Assembly: GCA_026983755.1 (NCBI GenBank)
Contig: JALSTL010000191.1
Coordinates: 1 to 32,419, forward strand
Direction: 5' to 3'
DNA length: 32,419 bases
DNA from: Melioribacteraceae bacterium
GTDB taxonomy: Bacteria; Bacteroidota; Ignavibacteria; Ignavibacteriales; Melioribacteraceae
Shown: positions 16,777 to 23,416 of the stretch, piece after piece
Numbering within the stretch: position 1 is the first letter of the stretch
Layout of the letters: each line of letters starts with the position of its first letter
Made by a program: the position numbers and the translations under genes
Notes under the pieces: model-generated
The model's input: the letters and a program-made list of their open reading frames with translations, nothing else
The model's database searches: none
Told to the model about the DNA's origin: nothing

Positions 16777-17200
16777 AAACCCAATTTTGAAATTTTTACT
16801 GTCTTATTTTAATGGCTAATTTTGGACAATTGTACCAAAACAATACAATTTCAATTCGGCTGACTTATATTATTTTGGTTGTTGAAATCTCAGAAAGCAA
16901 AATTAAATTGCTATCAAAACAATGAAATTTAATAAGTTTAGCTATTTGTGAAGGTATAGCTTGGCGGTTAAAAGTTCATTTACAATATATTTTAACAGCT
17001 GAAAACTCAAATGAAAATTATTAACCGCAAGTATAAAATTTGCTAATCAAATGTAAAATTTGCAAATTATAACTTTCAGAGATTTCGAGGTTTATTATCG
17101 GAATTTATTTTTAATTTTGTAGTTAAAATTTTTAAGACTGTAAAAAAATGTAATTGAAAATATGCTTATTTTTATAGTGTAAAAAATATTCGAAAGTAAT
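16777..17200. other. 424-base non-coding, heavily self-complementary stretch
   Basis: No gene is supported on either strand. The stretch holds a nested inverted-repeat structure (16884-17086, listed separately). In addition ATTGTCCAA at 16729-16737 and TTGGACAAT at 16822-16830 form a 9-base inverted repeat that spans the start of the small gene. The promoter of the gene at 17201 should lie at the right end; TAATTTTG at 17112-17119 fits the TAnnTTTG element, but no good upstream box accompanies it. Confidence 0.5.
16884..17086. repeat. Nested inverted-repeat (foldback) element
   Basis: GAAATCTCAGAAAG at 16884-16897 is inverted as CTTTCAGAGATTTC at 17073-17086, 13 of 14 bases pairing. Inside lie AGCTAT/ATAGCT (16940-16961), GCGGTTAA/TTAACCGC (16964-17028) extended by CATTT/AAATG, and the palindrome AATTTGCAAATT (17057-17068). 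The nested order points to a single folding unit: a foldback mobile element, or a structured RNA. No similarity to the AACCCRAATTATGC repeat family was seen. Confidence 0.55.
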
Positions 17201-18049
17201 ATGAAACTATTCCGAAAAGTTATTTTTGTTTTTTTGTTGTTTTCAACTCTAAAAGCACAAAAAAATAATTATTTTCCTACTCAAGATGATAGTACTTGGT
17301 TTGTGTTAAATAGTAAAGATGTTTATTTGGGTAGCTATCACACAAAACATTATAAAATTTTCGGCAAATATATTACCGGTTATAATCTTTTTATATTAAA
17401 AGCTATAGATTTCGTCCAATCGAAAGCTATGGACGGAGGAGGATATTTTACCGGAATAAAAGCCAAACCGGCAGAATCTCCAATCGGTTATAATCTTAGT
17501 TTGTTTAAAAAACAATTACTTAAAGCTCCAAGAAAAACAAGTTATTGCAGCGGTTCTTCTTATGCGGCTTTTATTGAAGCGATGAACTTTTTGTATGAAA
17601 AAAATCATCCGAATTTATCGGAAGAAAGATTTGAAGCTTTAAGAATGCAAGAACCCGATGGAAGCCGCAGGGAAGACAATGTAAAATTTTGGGGTAAATG
17701 GAATGCGGATGGTTTCGGAAATAATTTTGCTTTAGTGCAATATTCCGGAATAGGTAAAAGAATTAAACCTATAAATGCACGTCCGGGCGATTTCTTAAAT
17801 ATTTCGTGGGAAAAGGGCGGCGGACATTCGGTTATATTTTTAGGTTGGTATATTAATGAAAATAATAAAAAGTGCGTTGTTTATTGGTCAAGCCAAAAAA
17901 GAACAAACGGATTAGGAAATGATATTGTTCCGATTTCCAAAATTAAAGATGTAATGTTTGTTAGAGTAGTTTATCCTGAAAAACTTTTTAATTTTAAGTT
18001 GAATAAAACGGTTAAAACAAAAATTAAAGGAGATATAATTGATTGGTAA
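17201..18049 (+). CDS. Secreted NlpC/P60- or CHAP-like cysteine peptidase/amidase
   Basis: A signal peptide (residues 1-19, cleavage after LKA) sends the protein out of the cytoplasm. The pattern fits papain-like wall hydrolases: a nucleophile region TSYCSGSSYAAFIEA with C116 at the head of a helix, an ARPGDFLNISW strand, and GGGHSVIFLGWY with H209, the order and spacing of Cys and His in NlpC/P60 and CHAP folds. The third polar residue is not certain; candidates follow in the strand VVYWSSQ. These enzymes usually cut peptide bonds in peptidoglycan. The substrate here is unknown, and overall similarity to named families is low. The end overlaps the next gene by eleven bases, suggesting a joint unit with the lipoprotein. 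Confidence 0.55.
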   Translation: MKLFRKVIFVFLLFSTLKAQKNNYFPTQDDSTWFVLNSKDVYLGSYHTKHYKIFGKYITGYNLFILKAIDFVQSKAMDGGGYFTGIKAKPAESPIGYNLSLFKKQLLKAPRKTSYCSGSSYAAFIEAMNFLYEKNHPNLSEERFEALRMQEPDGSRREDNVKFWGKWNADGFGNNFALVQYSGIGKRIKPINARPGDFLNISWEKGGGHSVIFLGWYINENNKKCVVYWSSQKRTNGLGNDIVPISKIKDVMFVRVVYPEKLFNFKLNKTVKTKIKGDIIDW

Positions 18050-18638
18050 AAAATTTTTTATCGTTGTATTTTCTATAGGATTATTAGGTTTTATCGGCTG
18101 TTCCTCAACAAAAATAAATTCCAATGAAAATGCCCGAGTTTTATTTTCCAAAAAATATTATTCTTCTGATAATTCCAATTTGTCTATTAAAATTCCTTTA
18201 GGATGGCACGGTATAAACGACAATAATAAAAAATTATTCGATGTATGGTTGGTCTCACCTGATAAAAATTCATCAATTGTATTTTTACCTTTAACACTGG
18301 AAATTAATAACGAATTTAAATCAATTGAGGATAGTTTGAATTTTTTTTATAGATTAATGAAAATGCAAAAAGAGAAAAAAAACGATAATTTTGAACTTGT
18401 AAGTGAAACCGAAACAATTGCAAAAAAAAATATTTTTATGAAAGAATACAGATTTAAGATTAACGGAAATGAAAAGCAAAGCATAATCTTTGGGAAAAAT
18501 AATATATTTTACGAATGCCTTGCTTTTTATAATGATACTTATACACCTACAAGAAAGGAACTTGATAATTTATTTTACATCCAAAGTTCAATTATTACCG
18601 AAACGAAAATTAAAAAAAATAAAATGATTAATTTCTAA
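18039..18638 (+). CDS. Hypothetical lipoprotein
   Basis: The start is TTG at 18039, preceded at six bases by AGGAG (18028-18032). The first residues form a lipoprotein signal with lipobox GFIGC followed by SSTK, so the mature protein should be anchored to a membrane by its Cys. The rest is about 175 residues with a conserved-looking IKIPLGWHGI segment and a DVWLVSPDKNSSIVFLPL strand, resembling small periplasmic PsbP/DUF-type folds, but I do not recognise the family. It is coupled to the peptidase-like gene by an eleven-base overlap and its 3' end overlaps the convergent TetR gene by eleven bases. Confidence 0.65.
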   Translation: MIGKKFFIVVFSIGLLGFIGCSSTKINSNENARVLFSKKYYSSDNSNLSIKIPLGWHGINDNNKKLFDVWLVSPDKNSSIVFLPLTLEINNEFKSIEDSLNFFYRLMKMQKEKKNDNFELVSETETIAKKNIFMKEYRFKINGNEKQSIIFGKNNIFYECLAFYNDTYTPTRKELDNLFYIQSSIITETKIKKNKMINF

Positions 18639-19221
18639 TGCCGTTCCAAAAAAAATTCGCATGCTTTTTAGTATTGATTTCATATCCGTCGTTTTTTGAT
18701 GTATAGAAAATTGTTTGAACAATACTTAAAAAGAGCGGACTTAAAAATTCCTTTGCCAAAAGACTTTCGTTGTTTTTTCTTATAAAATTATGTTTCATCA
18801 TTTCTTTAAAAATAAATGCACACAAATTTTCAAAATCTTTCAAATAATTAAAAAAAGAATATTTATTTATCGGCTCTTCTTCTACATTAATTGACATCAA
18901 TAATTTAATGAACATTCGTTCTTTCTCCGAATTCCAAAAATTCAGCAAATTTTCGGATAATAATTGAAAGAATTTTTCCGGTTTAGAAATATTATCAATT
19001 AATTTATCGGTTAAAATTAAAGAACCGAAGTTTCTTTTTCCAAATGCAGAAATAATTTCCGATAATATTTCATCTTTTGATTTGAAGTGATTATATATTG
19101 CACTTTCTCTAATTCCGATTGTATTTGCTATTTGTCGTATTGATGCTCCGTTATAGCTTTTCTCGGAAAATAATTTTAATGAAACATTCATTATTTTTTC
19201 TTTTGTATCCGATATCTTCAT
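18628..19221 (-). CDS. TetR/AcrR-family transcriptional regulator
   Basis: The N-terminus is a standard TetR DNA-binding domain: EKIMNVSLKLFSEKSYNGAS, IRQIANTIGIRESAIYNHF, then KSKDEILSEI. The remaining ~140 residues are helical and variable, as in ligand-binding domains of this family; the ligand cannot be read from sequence. Length (197) is normal. TAGGAGA stands six bases before the ATG. Its own promoter and an overlapping likely operator lie just upstream (19238-19286), suggesting autorepression. The control targets may include divergent or distant genes; nothing here is directly divergent, since the nuclease-like gene lies upstream on the same strand. Confidence 0.9.
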   Translation of the reverse strand: MKISDTKEKIMNVSLKLFSEKSYNGASIRQIANTIGIRESAIYNHFKSKDEILSEIISAFGKRNFGSLILTDKLIDNISKPEKFFQLLSENLLNFWNSEKERMFIKLLMSINVEEEPINKYSFFNYLKDFENLCAFIFKEMMKHNFIRKNNESLLAKEFLSPLFLSIVQTIFYTSKNDGYEINTKKHANFFWNGIRN

Positions 19222-19237
19222 GAATTCTCCTAGGTAA

Positions 19238-19286
19238 AGTGAGCGTTCGTTAATACAAAGGTATGAATTAAAAAATAAAAAACAAA
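19238..19286 (-). promoter_or_regulatory. Bacteroidota-type promoter with overlapping TetR operator candidate
   Basis: On the minus strand TTTG (19283-19286), 19 bases, then TACCTTTG (19256-19263) match the TTTG / TAnnTTTG promoter of Bacteroidota. Directly downstream, over the expected start of transcription, is ATTAACGAACGCTCAC (19238-19253), an imperfect inverted repeat of the CGAACG/CGTTCG kind often bound by TetR proteins. The arrangement predicts repression of the tetR gene by its own product. Confidence 0.6.
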
Positions 19287-19292
19287 CAAATA

Positions 19293-19793
19293 TTAAGAAT
19301 TATTAACAATTTTGCTAATTAAAATATTACGTTTAAAATCCGGTAGGGTTTCTTCGAAAGAAACAACTTCATTTTTATCCCAAGCTTTGTTTGTAAGAGT
19401 AAAAAATTTACTTTCACCGATTATGGCAAATTTTCTTTCTTGAATGGAATTTTGTTCATCAAAAATAAAAAAACAAATCAAAACTTTACAATTTAATTTA
19501 TTACCCCAAATTTTATAGGAATTTATTGCTCGTTTATTTACCCAAAAACTTTTTTTCTTTTTTGCTTTCCAATCAATTAAAAAGTTAATTTTTTTATATG
19601 TTGCAATAACATCCGGTTTATCTTTCCCTTTTTCCCAAACATTTTCGTTACGTCGGTCTTTGCCGAATTCTTGAAATTCTATTCCCCATTGCGAAAATAA
19701 ATTTTTACCGTGGAATTCGGCTAAATCGTGTAATTTATAATTTTTCCTAAAATCTTCTTTTGATTTTTTCGGTTGAAATTTTAACCTTTCCAT
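19293..19793 (-). CDS. PD-(D/E)XK nuclease-like protein, partner of the dynamin-like GTPase
   Basis: No family name is evident, but the core looks like a PD-(D/E)XK nuclease: an early helix with an acidic residue (HDLAEFHGKNLFSQWG), then P60-D61-VIATY, a hairpin, and FLID74-W-K76-AK. The D61...D74-x-K76 spacing and the strand-turn-strand setting match Holliday-junction-resolvase-like and restriction-type folds. A basic patch (KKKKSFWVNKRAIN) follows and could bind nucleic acid. The protein is 166 residues, cytoplasmic, with no signal peptide. Its ATG directly abuts the stop codon of the dynamin-like gene, so the two are almost certainly translated together. Nuclease activity is inference; a non-catalytic protein of the same fold is possible. 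Confidence 0.5.
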   Translation of the reverse strand: MERLKFQPKKSKEDFRKNYKLHDLAEFHGKNLFSQWGIEFQEFGKDRRNENVWEKGKDKPDVIATYKKINFLIDWKAKKKKSFWVNKRAINSYKIWGNKLNCKVLICFFIFDEQNSIQERKFAIIGESKFFTLTNKAWDKNEVVSFEETLPDFKRNILISKIVNNS

Positions 19794-21512
19794 TTAAAAT
19801 GCCGAATTGATTTCGTTTTTCAGTTGTAAAAATTTATTGTTAACATTTTCGAATTTTTCTAACAAAGGCAAAATTTTGTTTCTTTCTGTTTCGGTAAATT
19901 CGTAAAAGGGAATAAAACTGCGGTCAATATCTTTATAAATTAAATTTAGTTTTGCGTGTAGTTTTTCGTTTAGTTCAATTTCAAATTTATTTTTTCCGGC
20001 GTCTAAACCATTTTTAAATTGCTTTATAATTTTACCTTTTCTAAAAAGTAAAACACCGCCGGCAATTAACAAACCGGCACCTGTTAAAATACCACCCGTA
20101 ATATCTAAAAATGCAACTTGCGTGGTTGATAAAATTATTGCACCGATAATTGCCAACAAACCGCCGCCCATTGCCGTTGGAGCCAAGCTGGATGGATTGG
20201 AATTTAAAAATTCCGCAAATGAATCGTTGGATAATAAATCCGTTACTTTTAATTTAACATCGTGAATTACTCGTCCGCGTTCTTCCCCTATTTTGAGATA
20301 TAGTTCTTCTTTATCTATTCTTTGTTGTTCTTTGTTACCAAGTTCATCAATTAAGTTTTGAAGTAAAGTTCTTATTCCGTCTAAAAAATGTTTTGCTCCG
20401 TCATCGGCAATTTCTTCGAATGTTCCTTTTAGTTTTTTCTCGAACCCGTTTTGTAAATCGTTTATCCAATTTTTAATAGAGCTCTCTTTATTAAAAAAAG
20501 CACCAAAAGTTCTTTTAAATAATGAAAATACCGATAAACCTTCTTCAAATTCTTCTTTAACATCATTTGCAATTCTATCGTAGTTTGCAACAAGTCTATC
20601 TACCAAAGATTTAATTTCGAAAGCGGAATGTTTTTCTCCGCTGGTTAATCTTATTTTAATCTTTTTAACAAATTCAGCATCTTTATCCAATTGTTCTTTG
20701 TGTTTATTTAAAGCATCTTTGCTTTTTTTAATAACTTGTCCGGCGGTATCTAGATTTGAAAGCAATTTTAATTTAAGGTGATTCCCTCCGGTAATTGTAT
20801 TATAAATAAATTCTCTAACTTTTTTGAAACCACTGTTTTCTTTACCTTCTAATTCCAAAATTGCCGATGTTGCAAATACGATTGGCGAAGTTATATTGCG
20901 TTGTATGGCATATTCTTTAACCTTTGCTATGTTTGTTTCCAATTCTTCCGGTCTTGCCAAATCCGCCTGTTGTAAAATAAAAACTACGTTTTTTTTCCAT
21001 TCATCGTTAACATAATCCAAAAGTTCCCATGCAGATTGTGTATGTGGATTTTTAGCAGGGAAAACGAACAGAACCAAATCGCTGTTAGGTACAAATTTTT
21101 GTGTTATTTCTTGATGATGTTTAATTACGGTATTTGTTCCGGGTGTATCTACAATTGCTATTGTTCTTAAAATATCTACCGGCATCCCGATTTTTTTGTA
21201 ATGTTCGCTTAATGTAGTTTCGTTTTCTTCGTCAGAATATTCAATTTTTTGAACAACATCCGTACAAGGTGCGGCATCAACTTTACAAACGTTGGCTTTT
21301 AACAGAGCGTTTATAAAACTGCTTTTTCCTGCTTTAACTTCTCCAACAACAACAAATAAAAACGGTTCGTTTATGTTTGTTCTTAAATTGCTAACTATTT
21401 TTTGAAATTCTTCGCTTTGAAAATCGATTGTAAATTGGTGAAGTTCTTTTAAAAAAGTATCCAACTTAAATTTATATTCGGAAAATTTTTCGTTTATTAA
21501 TCGTGTTTCCAT
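19794..21512 (-). CDS. Dynamin-like GTPase with membrane segment
   Basis: A large bacterial dynamin-family GTPase. G1 is GEVKAGKSS with K63 and S64, G2 likely the Thr in APCTD, G3 is D122-TPG, and the G4 position reads Q181-QA-D184 instead of the usual N/TKxD. A long helical part with coiled-coil character follows (about 250-420), then a strongly hydrophobic pair of segments rich in Gly and Ala (about 450-495, GGGLLAIIGAIILS and GGILTGAGLLIAGGVLLF) that should insert in membrane as in other bacterial dynamins, and a helical C-terminus. Bacterial dynamins reshape or repair membranes, and some act against phage. This one shares an operon with a nuclease-like gene and is divergent from the spondin-domain lipoprotein gene. 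Confidence 0.88.
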   Translation of the reverse strand: METRLINEKFSEYKFKLDTFLKELHQFTIDFQSEEFQKIVSNLRTNINEPFLFVVVGEVKAGKSSFINALLKANVCKVDAAPCTDVVQKIEYSDEENETTLSEHYKKIGMPVDILRTIAIVDTPGTNTVIKHHQEITQKFVPNSDLVLFVFPAKNPHTQSAWELLDYVNDEWKKNVVFILQQADLARPEELETNIAKVKEYAIQRNITSPIVFATSAILELEGKENSGFKKVREFIYNTITGGNHLKLKLLSNLDTAGQVIKKSKDALNKHKEQLDKDAEFVKKIKIRLTSGEKHSAFEIKSLVDRLVANYDRIANDVKEEFEEGLSVFSLFKRTFGAFFNKESSIKNWINDLQNGFEKKLKGTFEEIADDGAKHFLDGIRTLLQNLIDELGNKEQQRIDKEELYLKIGEERGRVIHDVKLKVTDLLSNDSFAEFLNSNPSSLAPTAMGGGLLAIIGAIILSTTQVAFLDITGGILTGAGLLIAGGVLLFRKGKIIKQFKNGLDAGKNKFEIELNEKLHAKLNLIYKDIDRSFIPFYEFTETERNKILPLLEKFENVNNKFLQLKNEINSAF

Positions 21513-21867
21513 TTGTTTACCATTAAAGAATTAAAACTGAAAATAAATATAAGAAAAATTTATACTAGAAAATTAAGTGTTTGTTAAAAACAATCTATGT
21601 ATAAAAAGGCATAAATTTGTAAACCATTCGGTAAATGTAAATTAAAATAATTTTACTTAATAATAGTAAGGCTGCCTAAAATTTTAATTCAAACCGGCTT
21701 GTAGCGTTACGAAGCTTTTTATCGTATTTTTCCAATTAAACAAAAATTAGCACATATTTGTTTATCCGGCGCAAGAGTATTTTATAATTTGTTTATTTAG
21801 TTGTGATAATTTTGTGATACTTTTTTATGAACTTGGCAAACACACTTATCATAAAAAGGAGGTCCTT
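21513..21867. other. Divergent intergenic region, dynamin-like / spondin lipoprotein
   Basis: 355 bases between two divergent genes. No further gene is supported; the frame upstream of 21868 is open but begins with residues that do not resemble a signal sequence. It contains the TGTGATA repeat motif (21801-21819, listed separately) and a consensus ribosome binding site before 21868. The dynamin promoter was not identified. Confidence 0.5.
21801..21822 (+). promoter_or_regulatory. TGTGATA direct repeat overlapping a TAnnTTTG element (copy 1)
   Basis: TTGTGATA occurs twice, 11 bases apart (21801-21808 and 21812-21819). TAATTTTG inside the motif fits the -7 box TAnnTTTG. The motif lies 46 bases before the ATG of the spondin lipoprotein. 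The same core, TGTGATAwTTTTGTGATAC followed by TTT, recurs on the minus strand at 31733-31753 upstream of msrAB. Either a promoter or an 11-base direct-repeat site of an OmpR/PhoB-type regulator would fit. Confidence 0.45.
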
Positions 21868-22608
21868 ATGTTTAATATAAAAAAATTTCTAATAGTTCTT
21901 TTTGCCATTTCATTTTTCTACGCTTGTAATGAAGAGCAAATGGTTAATAACGGAAGCGGCTCTCTAGAATCTACCAAAGATTATAGCGAGCAATTAGCAA
22001 AAAGACATAGAATGGCAGAATTTGAAATTACGCTGGAAAATTTAACTCCGGCAACCGGTCCCGGTGCAAGTCAACCTTTTTCACCGCCGGTTTTTGTAAC
22101 TCACACGCCACGTTATCATGTTTTTCAACTTCATAGATATGCAACGGAAGAATTAGGTCAAATAGCCGAAGATGCTGTTAGCGGACCGATGATTGAAAAA
22201 TTGAATAATGACATATTTGCCTATGACGTTGTTCAAGGAGAAAATGGTCCGGTTTTCCCGGGTAGTATGCAAAAATTTATGATTAAAACAAAACTTCCGT
22301 TCGTTAGGTTTTCAATGGTAGCAATGTTGGTAAATACAAACGACGCTTTTACAGGTGTTGATGCTGCGCGTTTACCGCTTTGGGGTTCAAAAGTATATTA
22401 TTTAAAAGCTTATGATGCCGGTACCGAAATGAATACGGAATTAAAAGCAAATATACCCGGGCCATGTTGCGGTAGCCCGCATGTACGCGTTCCAACTCAC
22501 GAACTTATAAAATATCATACTGGAATTCTTGGTGTTGGTGATTTGGATCCGAAAATTTTTGATTGGGATAATCCGGTTGCAAAACTTACAATTACAAGAG
22601 TAAAATAA
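21868..22608 (+). CDS. Spondin-domain lipoprotein
   Basis: I start the gene at the ATG at 21868: a near-consensus AAGGAGGT (21856-21863) stands just before it and the product then begins with a lipoprotein-type signal (KKFLIVLFAISFFYAC), whose Cys would be lipidated. Residues after about 45 match the Spondin_N domain: FEITLENLTPA, SPPVFVTHTPRYHVFQLHR, TEELGQIAEDA, RFSMVAMLVNTNDAFTGVDA, and the YDAGTEMNTE motif. Bacterial spondin-domain proteins are exported and of unknown function; the fold resembles C2-like domains with a calcium site. At 246 residues it is a single domain. A hairpin terminator separates it from the two-component genes. Regulation probably acts through the TGTGATA motif upstream. 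Confidence 0.85.
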   Translation: MFNIKKFLIVLFAISFFYACNEEQMVNNGSGSLESTKDYSEQLAKRHRMAEFEITLENLTPATGPGASQPFSPPVFVTHTPRYHVFQLHRYATEELGQIAEDAVSGPMIEKLNNDIFAYDVVQGENGPVFPGSMQKFMIKTKLPFVRFSMVAMLVNTNDAFTGVDAARLPLWGSKVYYLKAYDAGTEMNTELKANIPGPCCGSPHVRVPTHELIKYHTGILGVGDLDPKIFDWDNPVAKLTITRVK

Positions 22609-22645
22609 TTTGGTAATTGTAAAGTATTTTTTATATTGTATAATC

Positions 22646-22677
22646 AAAAGTCGGAATAGCAATAAATTCCGGCTTTT
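22646..22677 (+). terminator. Intrinsic terminator after the spondin gene
   Basis: AAAAGTCGGAAT pairs with ATTCCGGCTTTT (one G-U) across an 8-base loop, ending in TTTT. It lies 38 bases after the stop codon and before the response regulator gene. Confidence 0.75.
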
Positions 22678-22708
22678 ACTTATATAATTAACACATGGAA
22701 ATTTAATA

Positions 22709-23416
22709 ATGAAAAAAGTTTTAGTTATTGAAGATAACCATTCGATATCGGATTTGTTGGAAATACATCTAAACGATCTTGACTGTGAAGTAACAAAAAT
22801 AGAAGACGGGTTGATAGGTTTAAAAAAAGCATTAAATAATAAATTTGATTTAATTGTTTTGGATATTATGCTACCAAATTTGGACGGTTTGGAAATCTGC
22901 AAAGAAATAAGAAAAAAAGAAAATTATACGCCAATTCTTATGCTTACATCCAAAAGCGAAGAAATAGATAAAGTAATAGGTTTGGAAATGGGGGCGGATG
23001 ATTATTTAACAAAACCATTTAGTATCAGAGAATTTATTGCCCGTGTAAAAGCAATTTTCAGAAGAATAAATGCTATTAAAAAAGAAGAAGTGAGCAATAA
23101 GTCTTTTCAGTTTGGGAAATTGGTTATAGAACCGAGCAAAAGGAGAGTTAAAAAAAACAGTAAGATTGTTAAATTAACGGTAAAAGAATTCGATTTACTA
23201 TTTTTCTTAGCTTCGAATCCCGGAAAAATTTATAGCAGAGAACAATTGTTAAATTTAGTTTGGGGTTATCAGTACAAAGGATATGACCATACGGTTAATT
23301 CTCACATCAATCGTTTACGCAATAAAATAGAAGACGATTTGTCTAATCCTAAATATATTTTAACATCCTGGGGTATTGGATATAAATTTAATGATAATGA
23401 TTTAACAAATGAATAA
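22709..23416 (+). CDS. OmpR/PhoB-type response regulator
   Basis: The receiver domain (about residues 1-120) carries the acidic pocket EDNH, phosphorylation site D52 in VLDIMLPNLDG, and K102 in LTKPFS. The output half is a winged-helix domain with the typical KLTVKEFDLLFFLASNPGKI, YSREQLLNLVWGYQY and HINRLRNKIEDD segments. Phosphorylated dimers of this class bind 11-base direct repeats. The last eight bases overlap the kinase gene, so the pair is coupled. Targets are unknown; the direct repeats upstream of the spondin gene and msrAB are worth testing as sites. Confidence 0.95.
   Translation: MKKVLVIEDNHSISDLLEIHLNDLDCEVTKIEDGLIGLKKALNNKFDLIVLDIMLPNLDGLEICKEIRKKENYTPILMLTSKSEEIDKVIGLEMGADDYLTKPFSIREFIARVKAIFRRINAIKKEEVSNKSFQFGKLVIEPSKRRVKKNSKIVKLTVKEFDLLFFLASNPGKIYSREQLLNLVWGYQYKGYDHTVNSHINRLRNKIEDDLSNPKYILTSWGIGYKFNDNDLTNE

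Noticed and set aside
16964..17028. Possible integron attC site (GCGGTTAA/TTAACCGC hairpin near a small unknown gene)
   Set aside because: The ends lack the RYYYAAC/GTTRRRY arrangement and no integrase gene or second cassette is present.
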